A DNA stretch of 64,000 bases from Azoarcus sp. L1K30 (GCF_018122735.1 NZ_JAGRRD010000001.1:3934281-3998280); one strand, 5' to 3'. Shown: positions 52,101 through 64,000, counted from the first letter of the stretch. Made by a program: numbers and translations. The notes: a model not told the origin generated them from the letters alone.

Positions 52101-52532
52101 ATGGCAAAGAAGATTATTGGTTACATCAAGCTGCAGGTGCCGGCCGGCAAGGCCAACCCCAGCCCCCCGATCGGTCCGGCGCTCGGTCAGCGCGGTCTGA
52201 ACATCATGGAATTCTGCAAGGCCTTCAATGCCAAGACTCAGGGCATGGAACCGGGCCTGCCGATTCCGGTGGTGATCACCGCCTTCGCCGACAAGAGCTT
52301 CACCTTCATCATGAAGACGCCGCCGGCCACGGTCCTGATCAAGAAGGCCGCCGGTATTCAGAAGGGTTCGCCGAAGCCGCATACCGACAAAGTGGGTTCG
52401 GTCACCCGTGCCCAGGTCGAAGAGATCGCCAAGACCAAGATGGCTGACCTCACGGCCGCCGACATGGACGCGGCTGTCCGCACCATCGCCGGTTCCGCAC
52501 GCAGTATGGGCATCACCGTGGAGGGCCTCTGA
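52101..52532 (+). CDS. rplK: 50S ribosomal protein L11
   Basis: A 143-residue L11: [38 protein letters not shown] near the start, [19 protein letters not shown] and the C-terminal [17 protein letters not shown]. It binds 23S rRNA with L10/L12 at the GTPase centre. It is the first gene of the rplKA pair, with rplA two bases downstream. Confidence 0.98.
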   Translation: MAKKIIGYIKLQVPAGKANPSPPIGPALGQRGLNIMEFCKAFNAKTQGMEPGLPIPVVITAFADKSFTFIMKTPPATVLIKKAAGIQKGSPKPHTDKVGSVTRAQVEEIAKTKMADLTAADMDAAVRTIAGSARSMGITVEGL

Positions 52533-52534
52533 TC

Positions 52535-53230
52535 ATGGCTAAGGTTTCCAAGCGAGTTCAGGCGCTCCGCGCCAAGGTCGATCGCAACAAGGTTTACCCG
52601 GTTGCCGAAGCGCTGGCACTGGTGAAGGAATGTGCGAGCGCCAAGTTCGACGAGTCCATCGACGTTGCGGTGAATCTCGGCGTCGATGCGCGCAAGTCGG
52701 ACCAGGTCGTTCGTGGTTCGGTCGTGCTGCCTGCCGGGACCGGCAAGTCGGTCCGTGTTGCGGTGTTCGCCCAGGGCGAGAAGGCGGAAGCTGCGCGTGC
52801 AGCCGGCGCCGATGTCGTCGGCTTCGACGATCTTGCCGAGCAGGTCAAGGGCGGCAACATCGACTTCGATCTGTGTATCGCCACCCCCGATGCGATGCGT
52901 GTGGTCGGCCAGCTCGGTCAGATCCTCGGTCCCCGCGGTCTGATGCCGAACCCGAAGGTTGGCACCGTGACCATGGACGTGACCACTGCGGTCAAGAATG
53001 CCAAGGCTGGTCAGGTTCAATACCGCACCGACAAGGCTGGCCTGGTCCACGCCACCATTGGTCGGGCCTCCTTTGGTGTTGAAGCACTGCAGCAGAACCT
53101 GAATGCATTTGTCGATGCGCTGGTCAAGGCTCGTCCGGTTGCGGCCAAGGGCGTCTATCTGCGCCGTATGGCCCTGTCGAGCACGATGGGTGTCGGGCTG
53201 CGCGTCGAAACGAATACCTCCGCCAGCTAA
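52535..53230 (+). CDS. rplA: 50S ribosomal protein L1
   Basis: A 231-residue L1: [68 protein letters not shown] and the [13 protein letters not shown] block. It is the translational repressor of the rplKA mRNA in well-studied bacteria and forms the L1 stalk. It is coupled to rplK. Confidence 0.98.
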   Translation: MAKVSKRVQALRAKVDRNKVYPVAEALALVKECASAKFDESIDVAVNLGVDARKSDQVVRGSVVLPAGTGKSVRVAVFAQGEKAEAARAAGADVVGFDDLAEQVKGGNIDFDLCIATPDAMRVVGQLGQILGPRGLMPNPKVGTVTMDVTTAVKNAKAGQVQYRTDKAGLVHATIGRASFGVEALQQNLNAFVDALVKARPVAAKGVYLRRMALSSTMGVGLRVETNTSAS

Positions 53231-53465
53231 GCTGGGGAGTACTTAACTTTGGGACGTCCTGGCGCCTTGGTGTCGGGACGGATCGTCAAAGACCGCAGGT
53301 GCGTATGCCTCGGCATTCGTCTAATCAGCCTCAGGGCGGCCTGCGCAGACGGTGAACCCAGAACAGGATATTGGCTGCGTTGTCAGCCGCACTCCTGATC
53401 CAGGTCGCCGTGGGTGCGAATCGCTTGTGCGGTTCGTGTGTTGACTTGAAAGGAGGAAAAGGCCC
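53231..53465 (+). ncRNA. L10 leader (rplJ autoregulatory region)
   Basis: The 235-base leader before rplJ contains the elements of the L10 leader: GATCGTCAAAGACCGCAGGTG, then, after a branching segment, CTGCGCAGACGGTGAACCC, whose pairing forms the kink-turn bound by L10-(L7/L12)4. It represses rplJL translation when free L10 complexes accumulate. The ribosome site GGAGG ends about 11 bases before the GTG. Confidence 0.8.
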
Positions 53466-53966
53466 GTGGGTCTCAATCTCGATGACAAGAAAGCCGTAGT
53501 GGCAGAGGTGTCGGCACAAGTAGCCAACGCCCAGACTATCGCGGTGGCCGAGTATCGCGGCATAGAAGTGGGTGATCTCACCGTGCTGCGCGCAAAGGCC
53601 CGTGAATCTGGCGTCTATCTGCGTGTGTTGAAGAACACCCTGGTGCGTCGTGCGATCGCCGAAACCCAGTTTGCCGGGTTGTCGGACCAACTGGTTGGTC
53701 CGCTCATTTATGGCATTTCTGAAGATCCTGTCGCCGCAGCAAAGGTGCTTAACGACTTTGCCAAGGGCAACGACAAGCTGGTCCTGAAAGCAGGTTCCTA
53801 TGCGGGCAAGACGCTCGACAAGGCTGCTGTGCAGGCGCTGGCCTCGATCCCGAGCCGCGAAGAGTTGCTCGCCAAGCTGTTGGGCGTCATGCAGGCACCG
53901 GTTACCGGTTTCGCATGCACGCTGGCCGCCCTCGCCAAGAAGCGCGAGGAAGAAGCGGCAGCCTGA
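53466..53966 (+). CDS. rplJ: 50S ribosomal protein L10
   Basis: A 166-residue L10: [62 protein letters not shown]. It then has [39 protein letters not shown] and a C-terminal helix that binds L7/L12 dimers. The start codon is GTG. Confidence 0.98.
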   Translation: MGLNLDDKKAVVAEVSAQVANAQTIAVAEYRGIEVGDLTVLRAKARESGVYLRVLKNTLVRRAIAETQFAGLSDQLVGPLIYGISEDPVAAAKVLNDFAKGNDKLVLKAGSYAGKTLDKAAVQALASIPSREELLAKLLGVMQAPVTGFACTLAALAKKREEEAAA

Positions 53967-54003
53967 CCGTTTTCTTAAAAGTTTCGATTCTGGAGTAATT
54001 TAA

Positions 54004-54378
54004 ATGGCAATCAGCAAAGAAGACATCCTCGAAGCCGTTGGCTCGATGACCGTGATGGACCTGAACGACCTGGTCAAGGCGTTCGAAGAGAAGTTTGGCG
54101 TGTCCGCTGCCTCGATGGCCGTGGCTGCCCCGGGTGCCGGCGCTGCCGCCGCTGCCGTTGAAGAGAAGACCGAGTTCGACGTCATCCTCCAGGCTGCCGG
54201 CGACAAGAAGGTTGAGGTCATCAAGGTTGTGCGTGCTGCGACCGGCCTGGGCCTGAAGGAAGCCAAGGACGTCGTGGATGGTGCACCGAAGGCCGTGAAG
54301 GAAGGCGTGTCGAAGGCTGACGCCGATGCGCTGAAGAAGCAACTGGAAGATGCTGGCGCAAAGGTCGAGATCAAGTAA
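54004..54378 (+). CDS. rplL: 50S ribosomal protein L7/L12
   Basis: A 124-residue L7/L12: [35 protein letters not shown], then an Ala/Gly-rich hinge, then [49 protein letters not shown]. It forms the stalk that binds elongation factors. Confidence 0.98.
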   Translation: MAISKEDILEAVGSMTVMDLNDLVKAFEEKFGVSAASMAVAAPGAGAAAAAVEEKTEFDVILQAAGDKKVEVIKVVRAATGLGLKEAKDVVDGAPKAVKEGVSKADADALKKQLEDAGAKVEIK

Positions 54379-54395
54379 TTCTCGCTTTTGCTGCA

Positions 54396-54447
54396 GGGCT
54401 GGCGCTCGTCATGAGCACCAGCCCTTTCGTGCTTTGTACGAAGCACG
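54396..54447 (+). terminator. Attenuator/processing hairpins between rplL and rpoB
   Basis: GGGCTGG...CCAGCCC (54396-54424, followed by TTT) and CGTGCTT/AAGCACG (54428-54447) make two tandem hairpins 110 bases before rpoB. This is the place where enterobacteria have a partial terminator and RNase III site that set the L12:RNA-polymerase ratio. Confidence 0.65.
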
Positions 54448-54558
54448 AAGGCAGAACAAAGCGTCCCCGAATTTTCTGCGTATTGACGTGTCAATCCAAT
54501 TCAGAACGTGGGCGTTGTGTTCTGTCTTCCCGACGTTCGACCTCTAGCCGGAGCATCC

Positions 54559-57500
54559 ATGGCGTATTCCTACACTGAGAAAAAGCGTATCCGCAAGAGC
54601 TTCGCCAAGCGCGCGGCCGTGCTCGATGCGCCTTTCCTGCTCGCGACCCAGATTGAATCGTTTGCTGCGTTCCTACAGGCGGAAACCCCGCCCGAAGTGC
54701 GCCTGAACGATGGCCTGCAGGCAGCCTTCACCTCAATCTTCCCGATTTCGAGCCACAGTGGCAATGCCCGGCTTGAATTCGTCCAGTACATGCTGGGCGA
54801 ACCCGCCTTCGATGTGAAGGAATGCCAGCAGCGCGGCCTGACCTTTGCGTCGCCGCTGCGTGCCCGCGTCCGGCTCGTGATCATGGACCGTGAGGCGCCG
54901 AAGGAAACCATCAAGGAAGTGAAAGAGCAGGAAGTCTATATGGGCGAGATTCCGCTCATGACCGACACCGGCTCGTTCGTCATCAATGGTACCGAGCGCG
55001 TGATCGTCTCGCAGCTGCACCGTTCGCCCGGTGTGTTCTTTGAGCATGACCGCGGCAAGACGCATTCTTCCGGCAAGCTGCTGTTCTCTGCACGCATCAT
55101 TCCTTACCGTGGCTCCTGGCTCGATTTCGAGTTCGATCCCAAGGATTACCTGTATTTCCGCGTTGACCGTCGCCGCAAGATGCCGGTCACGATTCTGCTG
55201 CGCGCCATCGGCATGAGTCCCGAGGAAATTCTCGAAACCTTCCATGACTTCGACGCCTTTCACCTGTCGGCGGAAGGGGCTCAGTTCGACCTCGTGCCGG
55301 ACCGCCTGCGCGGCGAAGTGGCCCGATTCGACATCGTCACGCCCGATGGCAAACTCATCGTGGCGCGCGACAAGCGCATCACCGCCAAGCACATCCGCGA
55401 GCTCGACCAGGCCGGGCTGAAGACGATCGCGGTGCCGGACGACTTCATCCTGGGTCGCGTCATCGCCAAGAACATCGTCGATGCCGAAACTGGCGAGCTG
55501 GTCGCCCGCGCCAACGACGAGATCACCGAAGAACTGCTCGAGAAGCTTCGTGACGCCGGTGTCAAGGAACTGGTCACGCTGTACGTGAATGATCTGGATC
55601 GTGGTGCCTACATCTCGTCCACGCTGCGTATCGACGAGACCGCCGATCAATGGGCAGCGAAGGTCGCCATCTACCGCATGATGCGCCCGGGCGAGCCGCC
55701 CACCGAAGACGCGGTCGAGGCCTTGTTCAACGGCCTGTTCTATGCGCCGGAACGCTATGACCTGTCGACCGTCGGTCGCATGAAGTTCAACCGTCGTGCC
55801 TATCCCGAGAAAATCGACGAGCGCACGCCCGCCTGGCTCAAGCGTTTCTATGAGCTTGTCGGCCCGCATGGTGAGGAAGGCAGTGGCGTGCTGGCCAACG
55901 ACGATATCCTGGCGGTCATCGGTGTGCTGGTCGAACTGCGCAACGGCCGTGGCGAGATCGACGATATCGACCACCTCGGCAACCGCCGTGTGCGTTCGGT
56001 CGGCGAACTGGCGGAGAACCAGTTCCGTGCCGGTCTGGTACGTGTGGAACGCGCGGTCAAGGAGCGCCTGTCGCAGGCCGAGTCCGACAACCTGATGCCG
56101 CACGACCTGATCAATGCCAAGCCGATCTCGGCTGCGATCAAGGAGTTCTTCGGCTCCAGTCAGCTGTCGCAGTTCATGGATCAGACCAATCCGCTGTCTG
56201 AAATTACCCACAAGCGGCGCGTCTCCGCGCTCGGCCCGGGCGGTCTGACGCGTGAGCGCGCGGGTTTTGAGGTTCGCGACGTGCATCCGACGCACTACGG
56301 CCGGGTATGCCCGATCGAGACGCCGGAAGGTCCGAACATCGGTCTGATCAACTCGCTCGCGGTCTACGCCCGTACCAACCGTCACGGTTTCCTCGAGACC
56401 CCGTATCGCAAGGTCGAGAACAGCATCGTTACCGACCAGATCGACTATCTGTCGGCGATTGAGGAAGGCCAGTACGTCATTGCCCAGGCCAACGCGGAAA
56501 TCAACGAAAGCGGACTGCTGGTCGGTGATCTGGTGTCCTGCCGCCACAAGGGCGAATTCGCCCTTGTGACCGCCGACCAGGTCCAGTACATGGACGTGGC
56601 GCCGGGCCAGATCGTGTCGGTGGCCGCATCGCTGATTCCCTTCCTCGAGCATGACGATGCGAACCGCGCGCTGATGGGTGCGAACATGCAGCGTCAGGCC
56701 GTGCCTTGCCTGCGTCCGGAAAAGCCGCTGGTCGGCACCGGTATCGAGCGCACCGTTGCGGTTGACTCGGGTACTGCAGTGCAGGCCAAGCGTGGCGGTC
56801 TGGTCGACTATGTCGACGCGCAGCGTATCGTCGTTCGGGTGAACGACGACGAAGCCATGGCTGGCGATGTCGGTGTCGACATCTACAACCTGATCAAATA
56901 CACGCGCTCCAACCAGAACACCAACATCAACCAGCGCCCGGTGGTGAAGGTCGGTGATCGCATCGCCCGTGGCGACGTGATCGCGGATGGTGCATCGACC
57001 GACCTTGGCGAACTCGCGCTGGGCCAGAACATGCTGGTCGCGTTCATGCCCTGGAACGGCTACAACTTCGAAGACTCGATCCTGATCTCCGAGCGCGTGG
57101 TGGCGGACGACCGTTTCACTTCCATCCACGTCGAGGAGCTCACCGTCGTTGCACGTGACACCAAGCTCGGACCCGAGGAGATCACCCGCGATATCGCCTC
57201 GCTGGGTGAAGCGCAACTGGGTCGTCTCGACGAGTCCGGCATCGTCTATATCGGTGCCGAAGTCGAAGCGGGCGACGTGCTGGTTGGCAAGGTCACGCCC
57301 AAGGGTGAAACCCAGCTGACGCCGGAAGAGAAGCTGCTGCGGGCGATCTTCGGCGAGAAGGCGTCGGACGTTAAGGATACGTCGCTGCGCGTGCCCTCCG
57401 GCATGACCGGTACCGTGATCGACGTGCAGGTATTCACGCGCGAGGGTATCGAGCGCGACAAGCGTGCGCAGTCGATCATCGACGACCAGTTGCGCAGTTT

Positions 57501-58692
57501 CAAGATGGATCTCGCGGACCAGATGCGGATCGTCGAGCGCGACGCGTTTGCACGTATCCAGCGCATGATCACTGGACAGAAGGCAAACGGCGGGCCGAAG
57601 AAGCTGGCCAAGGGCAGCGAGATCACGGTGGAGTACCTCGAGACCCTCGAGCACTATCACTGGTTCGATATCCGCCTGGCGGACGACGCACTGGCGACCC
57701 AGCTCGAAGCGATCCGCGAAGGTCTCGAGACCACCCGCAAGGACTTCGACTCGGCTTTCGAGATCAAGAAGCGCAAACTTACCCAGGGTGACGAGCTGCC
57801 GCCGGGTGTGCAGAAGATGGTCAAGGTCTATCTCGCGGTGAAGCGTCGCCTGCAGCCGGGTGACAAGATGGCCGGTCGTCACGGTAACAAGGGCGTGGTG
57901 TCGAAGATCGTTCCCGTCGAGGACATGCCCTACATGGCCGACGGCACGTCTGCCGACATCGTGCTGAACCCGCTGGGTGTGCCGTCGCGGATGAATATCG
58001 GTCAGATTCTCGAGACCCACCTCGGTTGGGCAGCGAAGGGCCTGGGCCAGAAGATCGACAAGATGTTGCGTGCCAATGCTGCTGTTCAGGAGGTGCGCGG
58101 TTTCCTCGAGGAGATCTATAACGGAAGTGGCAAGCCGGAGGCGCTCGATCAGTTCGACGACAAGGAAATCGTCGACCTGGCGACCAACCTGGTCAAGGGC
58201 GTGCCCTTTGCGACGCCGGTGTTCGATGGCGCCCACGAGGATGAAATCGAGAAGATGCTGGTATTGGCCGATTTGCCCGTCAGCGGACAGGTGACCTTGT
58301 ACGACGGTCGCACTGGCGAACCGTTCGAGCGCAAGGTGACGGTCGGCTACAAGCACGTTCTGAAGCTGCATCACCTGGTCGATGACAAGATGCACGCACG
58401 TTCGACCGGTCCGTACTCGCTGGTGACGCAGCAGCCGCTGGGCGGTAAGGCGCAGTTCGGTGGTCAGCGTTTCGGTGAGATGGAAGTGTGGGCGCTGGAA
58501 GCCTATGGGGCGGCATACACCCTGCAGGAAATGCTGACGGTCAAGTCGGATGACGTTACCGGCCGGACCAAGGTGTACGAGAGCATCGTCAAGGGCGAGC
58601 ACAAGATCGATTCCGGCATGCCGGAATCCTTCAACGTGCTGGTGAAGGAAATTCGTTCCCTGGCGATCGACATCGATCTGGACCGCGGTTGA
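54559..58692 (+). CDS. rpoB: RNA polymerase beta subunit
   Basis: A 1377-residue Rpo[59 protein letters not shown], the rifampicin-pocket segment [32 protein letters not shown], and [26 protein letters not shown]. The usual resistance residues (E. coli D516, H526, S531) are all wild type. The start at ATG 54559 follows a ribosome site GGAGC; an in-frame ATG at 54508 is not supported. It catalyses RNA synthesis with beta-prime. Confidence 0.98.
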   Translation: MAYSYTEKKRIRKSFAKRAAVLDAPFLLATQIESFAAFLQAETPPEVRLNDGLQAAFTSIFPISSHSGNARLEFVQYMLGEPAFDVKECQQRGLTFASPLRARVRLVIMDREAPKETIKEVKEQEVYMGEIPLMTDTGSFVINGTERVIVSQLHRSPGVFFEHDRGKTHSSGKLLFSARIIPYRGSWLDFEFDPKDYLYFRVDRRRKMPVTILLRAIGMSPEEILETFHDFDAFHLSAEGAQFDLVPDRLRGEVARFDIVTPDGKLIVARDKRITAKHIRELDQAGLKTIAVPDDFILGRVIAKNIVDAETGELVARANDEITEELLEKLRDAGVKELVTLYVNDLDRGAYISSTLRIDETADQWAAKVAIYRMMRPGEPPTEDAVEALFNGLFYAPERYDLSTVGRMKFNRRAYPEKIDERTPAWLKRFYELVGPHGEEGSGVLANDDILAVIGVLVELRNGRGEIDDIDHLGNRRVRSVGELAENQFRAGLVRVERAVKERLSQAESDNLMPHDLINAKPISAAIKEFFGSSQLSQFMDQTNPLSEITHKRRVSALGPGGLTRERAGFEVRDVHPTHYGRVCPIETPEGPNIGLINSLAVYARTNRHGFLETPYRKVENSIVTDQIDYLSAIEEGQYVIAQANAEINESGLLVGDLVSCRHKGEFALVTADQVQYMDVAPGQIVSVAASLIPFLEHDDANRALMGANMQRQAVPCLRPEKPLVGTGIERTVAVDSGTAVQAKRGGLVDYVDAQRIVVRVNDDEAMAGDVGVDIYNLIKYTRSNQNTNINQRPVVKVGDRIARGDVIADGASTDLGELALGQNMLVAFMPWNGYNFEDSILISERVVADDRFTSIHVEELTVVARDTKLGPEEITRDIASLGEAQLGRLDESGIVYIGAEVEAGDVLVGKVTPKGETQLTPEEKLLRAIFGEKASDVKDTSLRVPSGMTGTVIDVQVFTREGIERDKRAQSIIDDQLRSFKMDLADQMRIVERDAFARIQRMITGQKANGGPKKLAKGSEITVEYLETLEHYHWFDIRLADDALATQLEAIREGLETTRKDFDSAFEIKKRKLTQGDELPPGVQKMVKVYLAVKRRLQPGDKMAGRHGNKGVVSKIVPVEDMPYMADGTSADIVLNPLGVPSRMNIGQILETHLGWAAKGLGQKIDKMLRANAAVQEVRGFLEEIYNGSGKPEALDQFDDKEIVDLATNLVKGVPFATPVFDGAHEDEIEKMLVLADLPVSGQVTLYDGRTGEPFERKVTVGYKHVLKLHHLVDDKMHARSTGPYSLVTQQPLGGKAQFGGQRFGEMEVWALEAYGAAYTLQEMLTVKSDDVTGRTKVYESIVKGEHKIDSGMPESFNVLVKEIRSLAIDIDLDRG

Positions 58693-58736
58693 ACCGGAGA
58701 CATTGCGTACCCCGCATGTCCTGGATGGAGTGATAT

Positions 58737-61700
58737 ATGAAGAGCCTGCTCGCTGACCTGTTCAAGCAAACCCTGCCGAATGAGGAAGAGTTCGAAGCCA
58801 TTACCATTGGTCTCGCCTCTCCCGATAAGATCCGGTCGTGGTCCTATGGTGAAGTCAAGAAGCCCGAGACCATCAACTACCGGACGTTCAAGCCCGAGCG
58901 TGACGGTTTGTTCTGCGCCAAGATTTTCGGCCCGGTCAAGGACTACGAGTGCCTGTGCGGCAAATACAAGCGCCTCAAGCATCGTGGCGTGATCTGTGAG
59001 AAGTGCGGCGTCGAAGTGACGCTGTCCAAAGTGCGCCGCGAACGCATGGGCCACATTGAGCTGGCCAGCGTCGTTGCCCATATCTGGTTCCTGAAGAGCC
59101 TGCCGAGCCGCCTCGGCATGGTGCTCGACATGACCCTGCGCGATATCGAGCGTGTGCTGTACTTCGAAGCCTTCGTGGTGGTCGAACCGGGCATGACTCC
59201 GCTCAATCGCGGTCAGTTGCTGACTGAAGACGACTACCTCGCCAAGGTCGAGGAGTACGGCGATGATTTCGATGCGGTGATGGGCGCTGAAGGTATCCGC
59301 GAACTGCTGCGCACCCTCGATGTCACGCTCGAGATCGAGAAGCTGCGCGCCGACCTCGAGACCACCGGCTCGGAAGCCAAGGTCAAGAAGTACTCGAAGC
59401 GCCTCAAGGTGCTCGAGGCCTTCCAGCAATCGGGCATCAAGCCCGAGTGGATGATTCTCGAAGTGCTGCCGGTGCTGCCGCCCGACCTGCGTCCGCTGGT
59501 GCCGCTAGATGGCGGCCGTTTCGCGACCTCAGACCTGAATGATCTGTATCGTCGCGTCATCAACCGTAACAACCGTCTCAAGCGTCTGCTCGAACTCAAG
59601 GCGCCGGACATCATCGTCCGCAACGAAAAGCGCATGCTGCAGGAGTCGGTCGACTCCCTGCTCGACAATGGTCGCCGCGGCAAAGCGATGACGGGTGCCA
59701 ACAAGCGTCCGCTGAAGTCGCTCGCCGACATGATCAAGGGCAAGGGCGGTCGTTTCCGTCAGAACCTGCTCGGTAAGCGCGTTGACTACTCCGGTCGTTC
59801 GGTCATTACCGTCGGTCCGCAGCTCAAGCTGCACCAGTGCGGTCTGCCCAAGCTGATGGCGCTTGAGCTGTTCAAGCCCTTTATCTTCAACAAGCTTGAA
59901 CTGCTCGGCCTGGCCACCACGATCAAGCAGGCCAAGAAAATGGTCGAGCTGCAGGAGCCGGTCGTGTGGGACATCCTCGAAGATGTCATCCGCGAGCATC
60001 CGGTGATGCTGAACCGTGCGCCGACGCTGCACCGCCTCGGCATCCAGGCCTTCGAGCCAGTGCTGATCGAAGGCAAGGCCATCCAGCTGCATCCGCTGGT
60101 CTGCGTCGCGTTCAACGCCGACTTCGACGGTGACCAGATGGCCGTCCACGTGCCGCTGTCGCTCGAAGCGCAGATGGAAGCCCGTACGCTGATGCTGGCC
60201 TCCAACAATGTGCTGTCGCCCGCCAACGGCGAGCCGATCATCGTGCCGTCGCAGGATATCGTTCTGGGTCTCTACTACGCCACCCGCGAAGGCGTGAATG
60301 TGCCCGGCGAAGGCATGTTCATGACCGACGTCAGTGAGGTGAAGCGTGCCTACGAATCGGGCCAGATCTCGCTCCATGCGCGCATTACCGTGCGCCTGAA
60401 AGAGGCTGACCTGGGCCCGGACGGCGAGCGCATCGAGCGTGTCAGCCGTTACGAGACCACGGCCGGTCGCGCAATCCTGTCGGAGATCCTGCCGGCTGGG
60501 CTGCCCTTCAGCGTCATCGACAAGCCGCTGAAGAAGAAGGAGATCTCCAAGCTCATCAATGCGTCCTTCCGCCGTTGCGGCCTGCGTGCGACGGTGATCT
60601 TCGCCGACCAGCTGATGCAGTTCGGCTATCGTCTGGCAACCCGCGCCGGTATCTCGATCGCGGTCAAGGACATGCTGGTACCGAAGCTCAAGGAAGACCT
60701 GATCCGCGCCGCCGAAAGCGAGGTCAAGGAGATCGCCCAGCAGTACACCTCCGGTCTGGTGACCGATGGCGAGCGCTACAACAAGGTCGTCGATATCTGG
60801 GGCCGTTGCGGTGACCAGGTGGCCAAGGCCATGATGGAGCAGCTCGGCTCGGAAGAGGTCGTCAACCGTGAAGGCAAGACGGTCAAGCAGGAAGCGTTCA
60901 ACTCGATCTACATGATGGCCGACTCGGGTGCGCGGGGTTCCGCTGCCCAGATCCGCCAGCTGGCCGGTATGCGTGGCCTGATGGCGAAGCCGGACGGCTC
61001 GATCATCGAGACCCCGATCACGACCAACTTCCGCGAAGGTCTGAACGTTCTGCAGTACTTCATCTCCACCCACGGAGCCCGTAAGGGTCTGGCGGATACG
61101 GCGTTGAAGACCGCCAACTCGGGTTACCTGACGCGTCGTCTGGTCGACGTCACTCAGGATCTGGTTGTCATCGAAGACGACTGCGGCACGCGCGAGGGCT
61201 TCTCGATGAAGGCCCTGATCGAAGGCGGCGAGGTCATCGAACCCTTGCGCGACCGGATCCTCGGCCGCGTCTGCGTCGACGACATCGTCAATCCGGATAC
61301 CCAGGAAACGGTCATTGAAGCCGGTGCGTTGCTCGACGAAGATGCGGTCGACCTGGTCGAGAGCCTTGGTGTGGATGAAGTGAAGGTGCGTACGCCGCTG
61401 ACGTGCGAGACGCGTTACGGCCTGTGTGCGCAGTGTTACGGCCGTGACCTTGGCCGCGGCATGCGCGTCAACGCCGGTGAGGCGGTTGGCGTGATCGCGG
61501 CGCAGTCGATCGGTGAGCCGGGCACCCAGCTCACGATGCGTACCTTCCACGTGGGTGGCGCGGCCTCCAGAGCGGCATCCGCCAGCGGTGTCGAGGCCAA
61601 GTCGGCCGGTACCATCCGCTTCGCCGGCAACATGCGCTATGTGTCCAGTGCCAAGGGCGAGAAGGTCATCATTGCGCGCTCCGCAGAGATCGTGGTGGCA

Positions 61701-62951
61701 GACGACATGGGCCGCGAGCGCGAGCGCCACAAGCTGCCGTACGGCGCGATGCTGCTGGTCGACGACGGTGCAACGGTCAAGGCCGGCGCACAGCTCGCGA
61801 CCTGGGATCCGCATACCCGCCCGATCGTGACCGAATACGCCGGTACGGTGAAGTTCGAGAACGTCGAAGAAGGGGCGACGGTTGCCAAACAGATCGACGA
61901 AGTCACCGGTCTGTCGACGCTGGTGGTCATCGACTCCAAGCGTCGCTCGTCGACGGGCGCCTCCAAGGGCGTCCGCCCGCAGGTCAAGCTGCTCGACGAG
62001 AGCGGTGAGGAAGTGCGTATCGCCGGCACCGATCACGCCGTGACCATCACCTTCCAGGTCGGTTCGCTGATCACCGTGAAGGACGGCCAACAGGTCAGTG
62101 TGGGCGACGTGCTTGCACGTATTCCGCAAGAGTCTGCCAAGACGCGCGACATTACCGGTGGTCTGCCGCGTGTTGCGGAGTTGTTCGAGGCTCGCTCGCC
62201 CAAGGATGCCGGTCTGCTGGCCGAGTACACCGGTACGGTGTCGTTCGGCAAGGACACCAAGGGCAAACAACGTCTCGTGATCACCGAGCCCGACGGCACG
62301 GTGCATGAGTTCCTCATCCCGAAGGACAAGCACCTGATGGTCCACGATGGTCAGGTCGTCAACAAGGGTGAGCACATCGTCGATGGCCCGGCCGATCCGC
62401 ATGACATCCTGCGTCTGCAGGGTATCAACGCGCTTGCCCGTTACATCATTGATGAAGTGCAGGATGTGTATCGCCTCCAGGGCGTGAAGATCAACGACAA
62501 GCACATCGAGGTGATCGTTCGCCAGATGCTGCGTCGCGTGGTCATCAGCGACTCCGGCGATAGCCGTTTCATCCGCGAAGAGCAGGTCGAACGGTCCGAA
62601 GTGCTGGACGAAAACGACCGTCTGGAAGCGGAAGGCAAACTGCCGGCCCAATACGAGAACGTGCTGCTCGGTATCACCAAGGCATCGTTGTCGACCGACT
62701 CCTTCATCTCCGCAGCTTCCTTCCAGGAAACCACGCGCGTGCTGACCGAGGCGGCCATCATGGGTAAGCGCGACGAGCTGCGCGGTCTCAAGGAAAACGT
62801 CATTGTTGGTCGACTGATTCCTGCAGGTACCGGCCTCGCCTATCATCGCAGCCGTAAGGCGCAGGTGGCGGGAGAGGATCTTGGCTCGGGGCATGCCTGG
62901 GCACCGGAAGAAGTTGTTGCGGAAGTGCACCAGGATAGTCACACGAGTTGA
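58737..62951 (+). CDS. rpoC: RNA polymerase beta-prime subunit
   Basis: A 1404-residue RpoC. The zinc-binding cysteines lie in [23 protein letters not shown]. The Mg2+ site is [13 protein letters not shown], the trigger loop is near [23 protein letters not shown], and the second zinc site has [17 protein letters not shown]. It starts 44 bases after rpoB and its stop lies inside the -35 box of the rpsL promoter. Confidence 0.98.
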   Translation: MKSLLADLFKQTLPNEEEFEAITIGLASPDKIRSWSYGEVKKPETINYRTFKPERDGLFCAKIFGPVKDYECLCGKYKRLKHRGVICEKCGVEVTLSKVRRERMGHIELASVVAHIWFLKSLPSRLGMVLDMTLRDIERVLYFEAFVVVEPGMTPLNRGQLLTEDDYLAKVEEYGDDFDAVMGAEGIRELLRTLDVTLEIEKLRADLETTGSEAKVKKYSKRLKVLEAFQQSGIKPEWMILEVLPVLPPDLRPLVPLDGGRFATSDLNDLYRRVINRNNRLKRLLELKAPDIIVRNEKRMLQESVDSLLDNGRRGKAMTGANKRPLKSLADMIKGKGGRFRQNLLGKRVDYSGRSVITVGPQLKLHQCGLPKLMALELFKPFIFNKLELLGLATTIKQAKKMVELQEPVVWDILEDVIREHPVMLNRAPTLHRLGIQAFEPVLIEGKAIQLHPLVCVAFNADFDGDQMAVHVPLSLEAQMEARTLMLASNNVLSPANGEPIIVPSQDIVLGLYYATREGVNVPGEGMFMTDVSEVKRAYESGQISLHARITVRLKEADLGPDGERIERVSRYETTAGRAILSEILPAGLPFSVIDKPLKKKEISKLINASFRRCGLRATVIFADQLMQFGYRLATRAGISIAVKDMLVPKLKEDLIRAAESEVKEIAQQYTSGLVTDGERYNKVVDIWGRCGDQVAKAMMEQLGSEEVVNREGKTVKQEAFNSIYMMADSGARGSAAQIRQLAGMRGLMAKPDGSIIETPITTNFREGLNVLQYFISTHGARKGLADTALKTANSGYLTRRLVDVTQDLVVIEDDCGTREGFSMKALIEGGEVIEPLRDRILGRVCVDDIVNPDTQETVIEAGALLDEDAVDLVESLGVDEVKVRTPLTCETRYGLCAQCYGRDLGRGMRVNAGEAVGVIAAQSIGEPGTQLTMRTFHVGGAASRAASASGVEAKSAGTIRFAGNMRYVSSAKGEKVIIARSAEIVVADDMGRERERHKLPYGAMLLVDDGATVKAGAQLATWDPHTRPIVTEYAGTVKFENVEEGATVAKQIDEVTGLSTLVVIDSKRRSSTGASKGVRPQVKLLDESGEEVRIAGTDHAVTITFQVGSLITVKDGQQVSVGDVLARIPQESAKTRDITGGLPRVAELFEARSPKDAGLLAEYTGTVSFGKDTKGKQRLVITEPDGTVHEFLIPKDKHLMVHDGQVVNKGEHIVDGPADPHDILRLQGINALARYIIDEVQDVYRLQGVKINDKHIEVIVRQMLRRVVISDSGDSRFIREEQVERSEVLDENDRLEAEGKLPAQYENVLLGITKASLSTDSFISAASFQETTRVLTEAAIMGKRDELRGLKENVIVGRLIPAGTGLAYHRSRKAQVAGEDLGSGHAWAPEEVVAEVHQDSHTS

Positions 62952-62977
62952 CTTTTCTTTAAGTCTCGGACTAAACT
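62948..62977 (+). promoter_or_regulatory. Candidate promoter for rpsL-rpsG at the end of rpoC
   Basis: TTGACT (62948-62953) and TAAACT (62972-62977) are 18 bases apart. The -35 box overlaps the rpoC stop codon. A transcript from here would have a leader of about 100 bases containing the hairpin at 63034-63062. Confidence 0.6.
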
Positions 62978-63033
62978 CCGGCCTCTTTTTGTGGACCGAC
63001 CAATCGTAGTCGGTCGCAGCCGGAATAAACCGC

Positions 63034-63068
63034 CCGAGGCGGCCCTTGGCGGGCTGCCTCGGTTTTTT
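63034..63068 (+). terminator. Rho-independent terminator after rpoC, in the rpsL leader
   Basis: CCGAGGC...GCCTCGG, extended by GCCC/GGGC, is followed by TTTTTT (63063-63068). It stands only 16 bases before the rpsL ATG, so it may be both the end of rpoBC mRNA and an attenuator for the rpsL-rpsG operon. Confidence 0.88.
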
Positions 63069-63083
63069 GGGAATTCTCAAGCT

Positions 63084-63461
63084 ATGCCAACAATCAATCA
63101 GCTCGTCCGCAAGCCGCGTCAGCTGGAAGTCATCAAGAGCAAGGTACCTGCGCTCGAAGCCTGCCCGCAAAAGCGTGGCGTGTGTACTCGCGTCTATACG
63201 ACGACGCCGAAGAAGCCGAACTCGGCGCTGCGTAAAGTGGCCAAGGTTCGTCTGACCAACGGTTTCGAAGTGATTTCGTACATCGGTGGTGAAGGTCACA
63301 ACCTTCAGGAGCACTCCGTGGTCCTGATTCGTGGCGGCCGGGTAAAGGATTTGCCTGGTGTGCGTTACCACATCGTTCGCGGCTCCCTCGACCTTCAGGG
63401 TGTCAAGGATCGGAAGCAGTCGCGCTCCAAGTACGGCGCGAAGCGTCCGAAGAAGGCCTGA
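63084..63461 (+). CDS. rpsL: 30S ribosomal protein S12
   Basis: A 125-residue S12: [95 protein letters not shown] follows. The lysines PKKPNSA (K43) and VKDLPG (K88), whose change gives streptomycin resistance, are wild type. It starts at ATG 63084. The frame open from 62991 runs through the terminator hairpin and is not supported. Confidence 0.97.
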   Translation: MPTINQLVRKPRQLEVIKSKVPALEACPQKRGVCTRVYTTTPKKPNSALRKVAKVRLTNGFEVISYIGGEGHNLQEHSVVLIRGGRVKDLPGVRYHIVRGSLDLQGVKDRKQSRSKYGAKRPKKA

Positions 63462-63494
63462 TCGGCTTCACCAGAACATTTTTGAGGTTTAGAT

Positions 63495-63965
63495 ATGCCG
63501 CGTCGTCGCGAAGTACCAAAACGTGAAATCCTGCCGGATCCGAAGTTCGCATCCCAGGATGTCTCCAAGTTCATCAACGTGATCATGCAGTCGGGCAAGA
63601 AGGCTGTTGCCGAGCGCATCGTCTATGGTGCTTTTGATCACATCACCACCAAGTCGGGCAAGGATCCGCTCGAGGTGTTTGCCTCGGCTGTGGCCAATGT
63701 CAAGCCGGTGGTCGAGGTCAAGAGCCGCCGCGTTGGCGGTGCCAACTACCAGGTGCCGGTCGAGGTTCGTCCCTCCCGTCGCATGGCGCTGTCGATGCGC
63801 TGGCTGCGTGAGTCGGCCCGCAAGCGTGCCGAGAAGTCGATGGCCCAGCGTCTTGCTGGTGAGTTGCTCGAGGCCGCCGAAGGCCGCGGCGCCGCCATGA
63901 AGAAGCGTGAGGAAGTCCACAGGATGGCCGAGGCCAACAAGGCGTTCTCTCACTACCGCTTCTGA
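63495..63965 (+). CDS. rpsG: 30S ribosomal protein S7
   Basis: A 156-residue S7: [49 protein letters not shown], then [25 protein letters not shown] and [23 protein letters not shown]. It nucleates the 30S head. The last 35 bases of the window after it are too short to show fusA. Confidence 0.98.
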   Translation: MPRRREVPKREILPDPKFASQDVSKFINVIMQSGKKAVAERIVYGAFDHITTKSGKDPLEVFASAVANVKPVVEVKSRRVGGANYQVPVEVRPSRRMALSMRWLRESARKRAEKSMAQRLAGELLEAAEGRGAAMKKREEVHRMAEANKAFSHYRF

Positions 63966-64000
63966 TTCCGATTGGTGGCGGTGTTTCGAGCCCTGCAAAG

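Noticed and set aside
54733-63371. Very long antisense ORFs opposite rpoB (1289 codons) and rpoC (1280 codons)
   Set aside because: They arise from high GC and strong codon bias in highly expressed genes; they have no ribosome sites, domains or plausible composition.

Overview
The window looks like a chromosomal contig from a high-GC betaproteobacterium of the Rhodocyclales (Thauera/Azoarcus/Zoogloea-like). This rests on the gene order tRNA-Tyr/Gly/Thr-tuf-tRNA-Trp-secE-nusG-rplKAJL-rpoBC-rpsL-rpsG, a cys operon with APS-type CysH and DUF934, a B12-riboswitch-led anaerobic-type cobalamin operon, and PEP-CTERM/PrsT genes. The genus is inferred from protein families, not from a search. The first 29 bases are leftover Nextera adapter, so position 30 is a true contig end.

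Layout. 30-571: a truncated exported protein. 841-7613: a rightward cluster for a surface polysaccharide (DUF2919 membrane protein, DxD glycosyltransferase, glycosyltransferase-methyltransferase fusion, TPR-GT61 protein, UDP-glucuronate decarboxylase-like enzyme, zinc-ribbon methyltransferase). 7649-11862 (leftward): a small unknown protein, a type IV pilin with a sigma-54 promoter, a TPR/GT9-like protein and a radical-SAM/SPASM protein. By eye this 0.6-12 kb part is less GC-rich than the rest and looks like an accessory cell-surface island. 12039-14284: a PEP-CTERM protein and a CoA-transferase.

14373-24870: a leftward cobalamin operon (cbiM-like, cobM, cbiX, cbiC, cbiD, cobL/cbiET, cobI, cbiG split in two genes, cobJ, 2Fe-2S ferredoxin) behind one cobalamin riboswitch, with bluB divergent. 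24945-29378: rhlE, an M48 peptidase and a FeeM-like acyltransferase fused to PilZ. 29371-32196: btuF-like, cobD/cobC-type decarboxylase and cbiB, completing late corrinoid steps and salvage. 32393-39086: sulfate assimilation (cysI, DUF934, cysH, small ORF, cysD, cysN) divergent from cysB. 39077-44366: asparaginase plus amino-acid-binding protein, a CPA2 antiporter and a diguanylate cyclase. 44436-48141: prsT and a PEP-CTERM protein with a sigma-54-type promoter. 48205-50019: an Atm1-type ABC exporter.

50245-64000: the core transcription/translation operon. Its tuf gene is reduced to the first ~65 and last ~16 codons, out of frame. This is very probably an assembly collapse between two tuf copies rather than biology. 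No CRISPR array, insertion sequence, prophage or rRNA gene was seen. I found no convincing entirely new system. The strongest novelty candidates are the pilin/TPR-GT9/radical-SAM surface locus, the FeeM-PilZ fusion, the small ORF inside the cys operon, the repeat-filled cysD-cysN spacer, and the promoter-then-terminator leader of rpsL.
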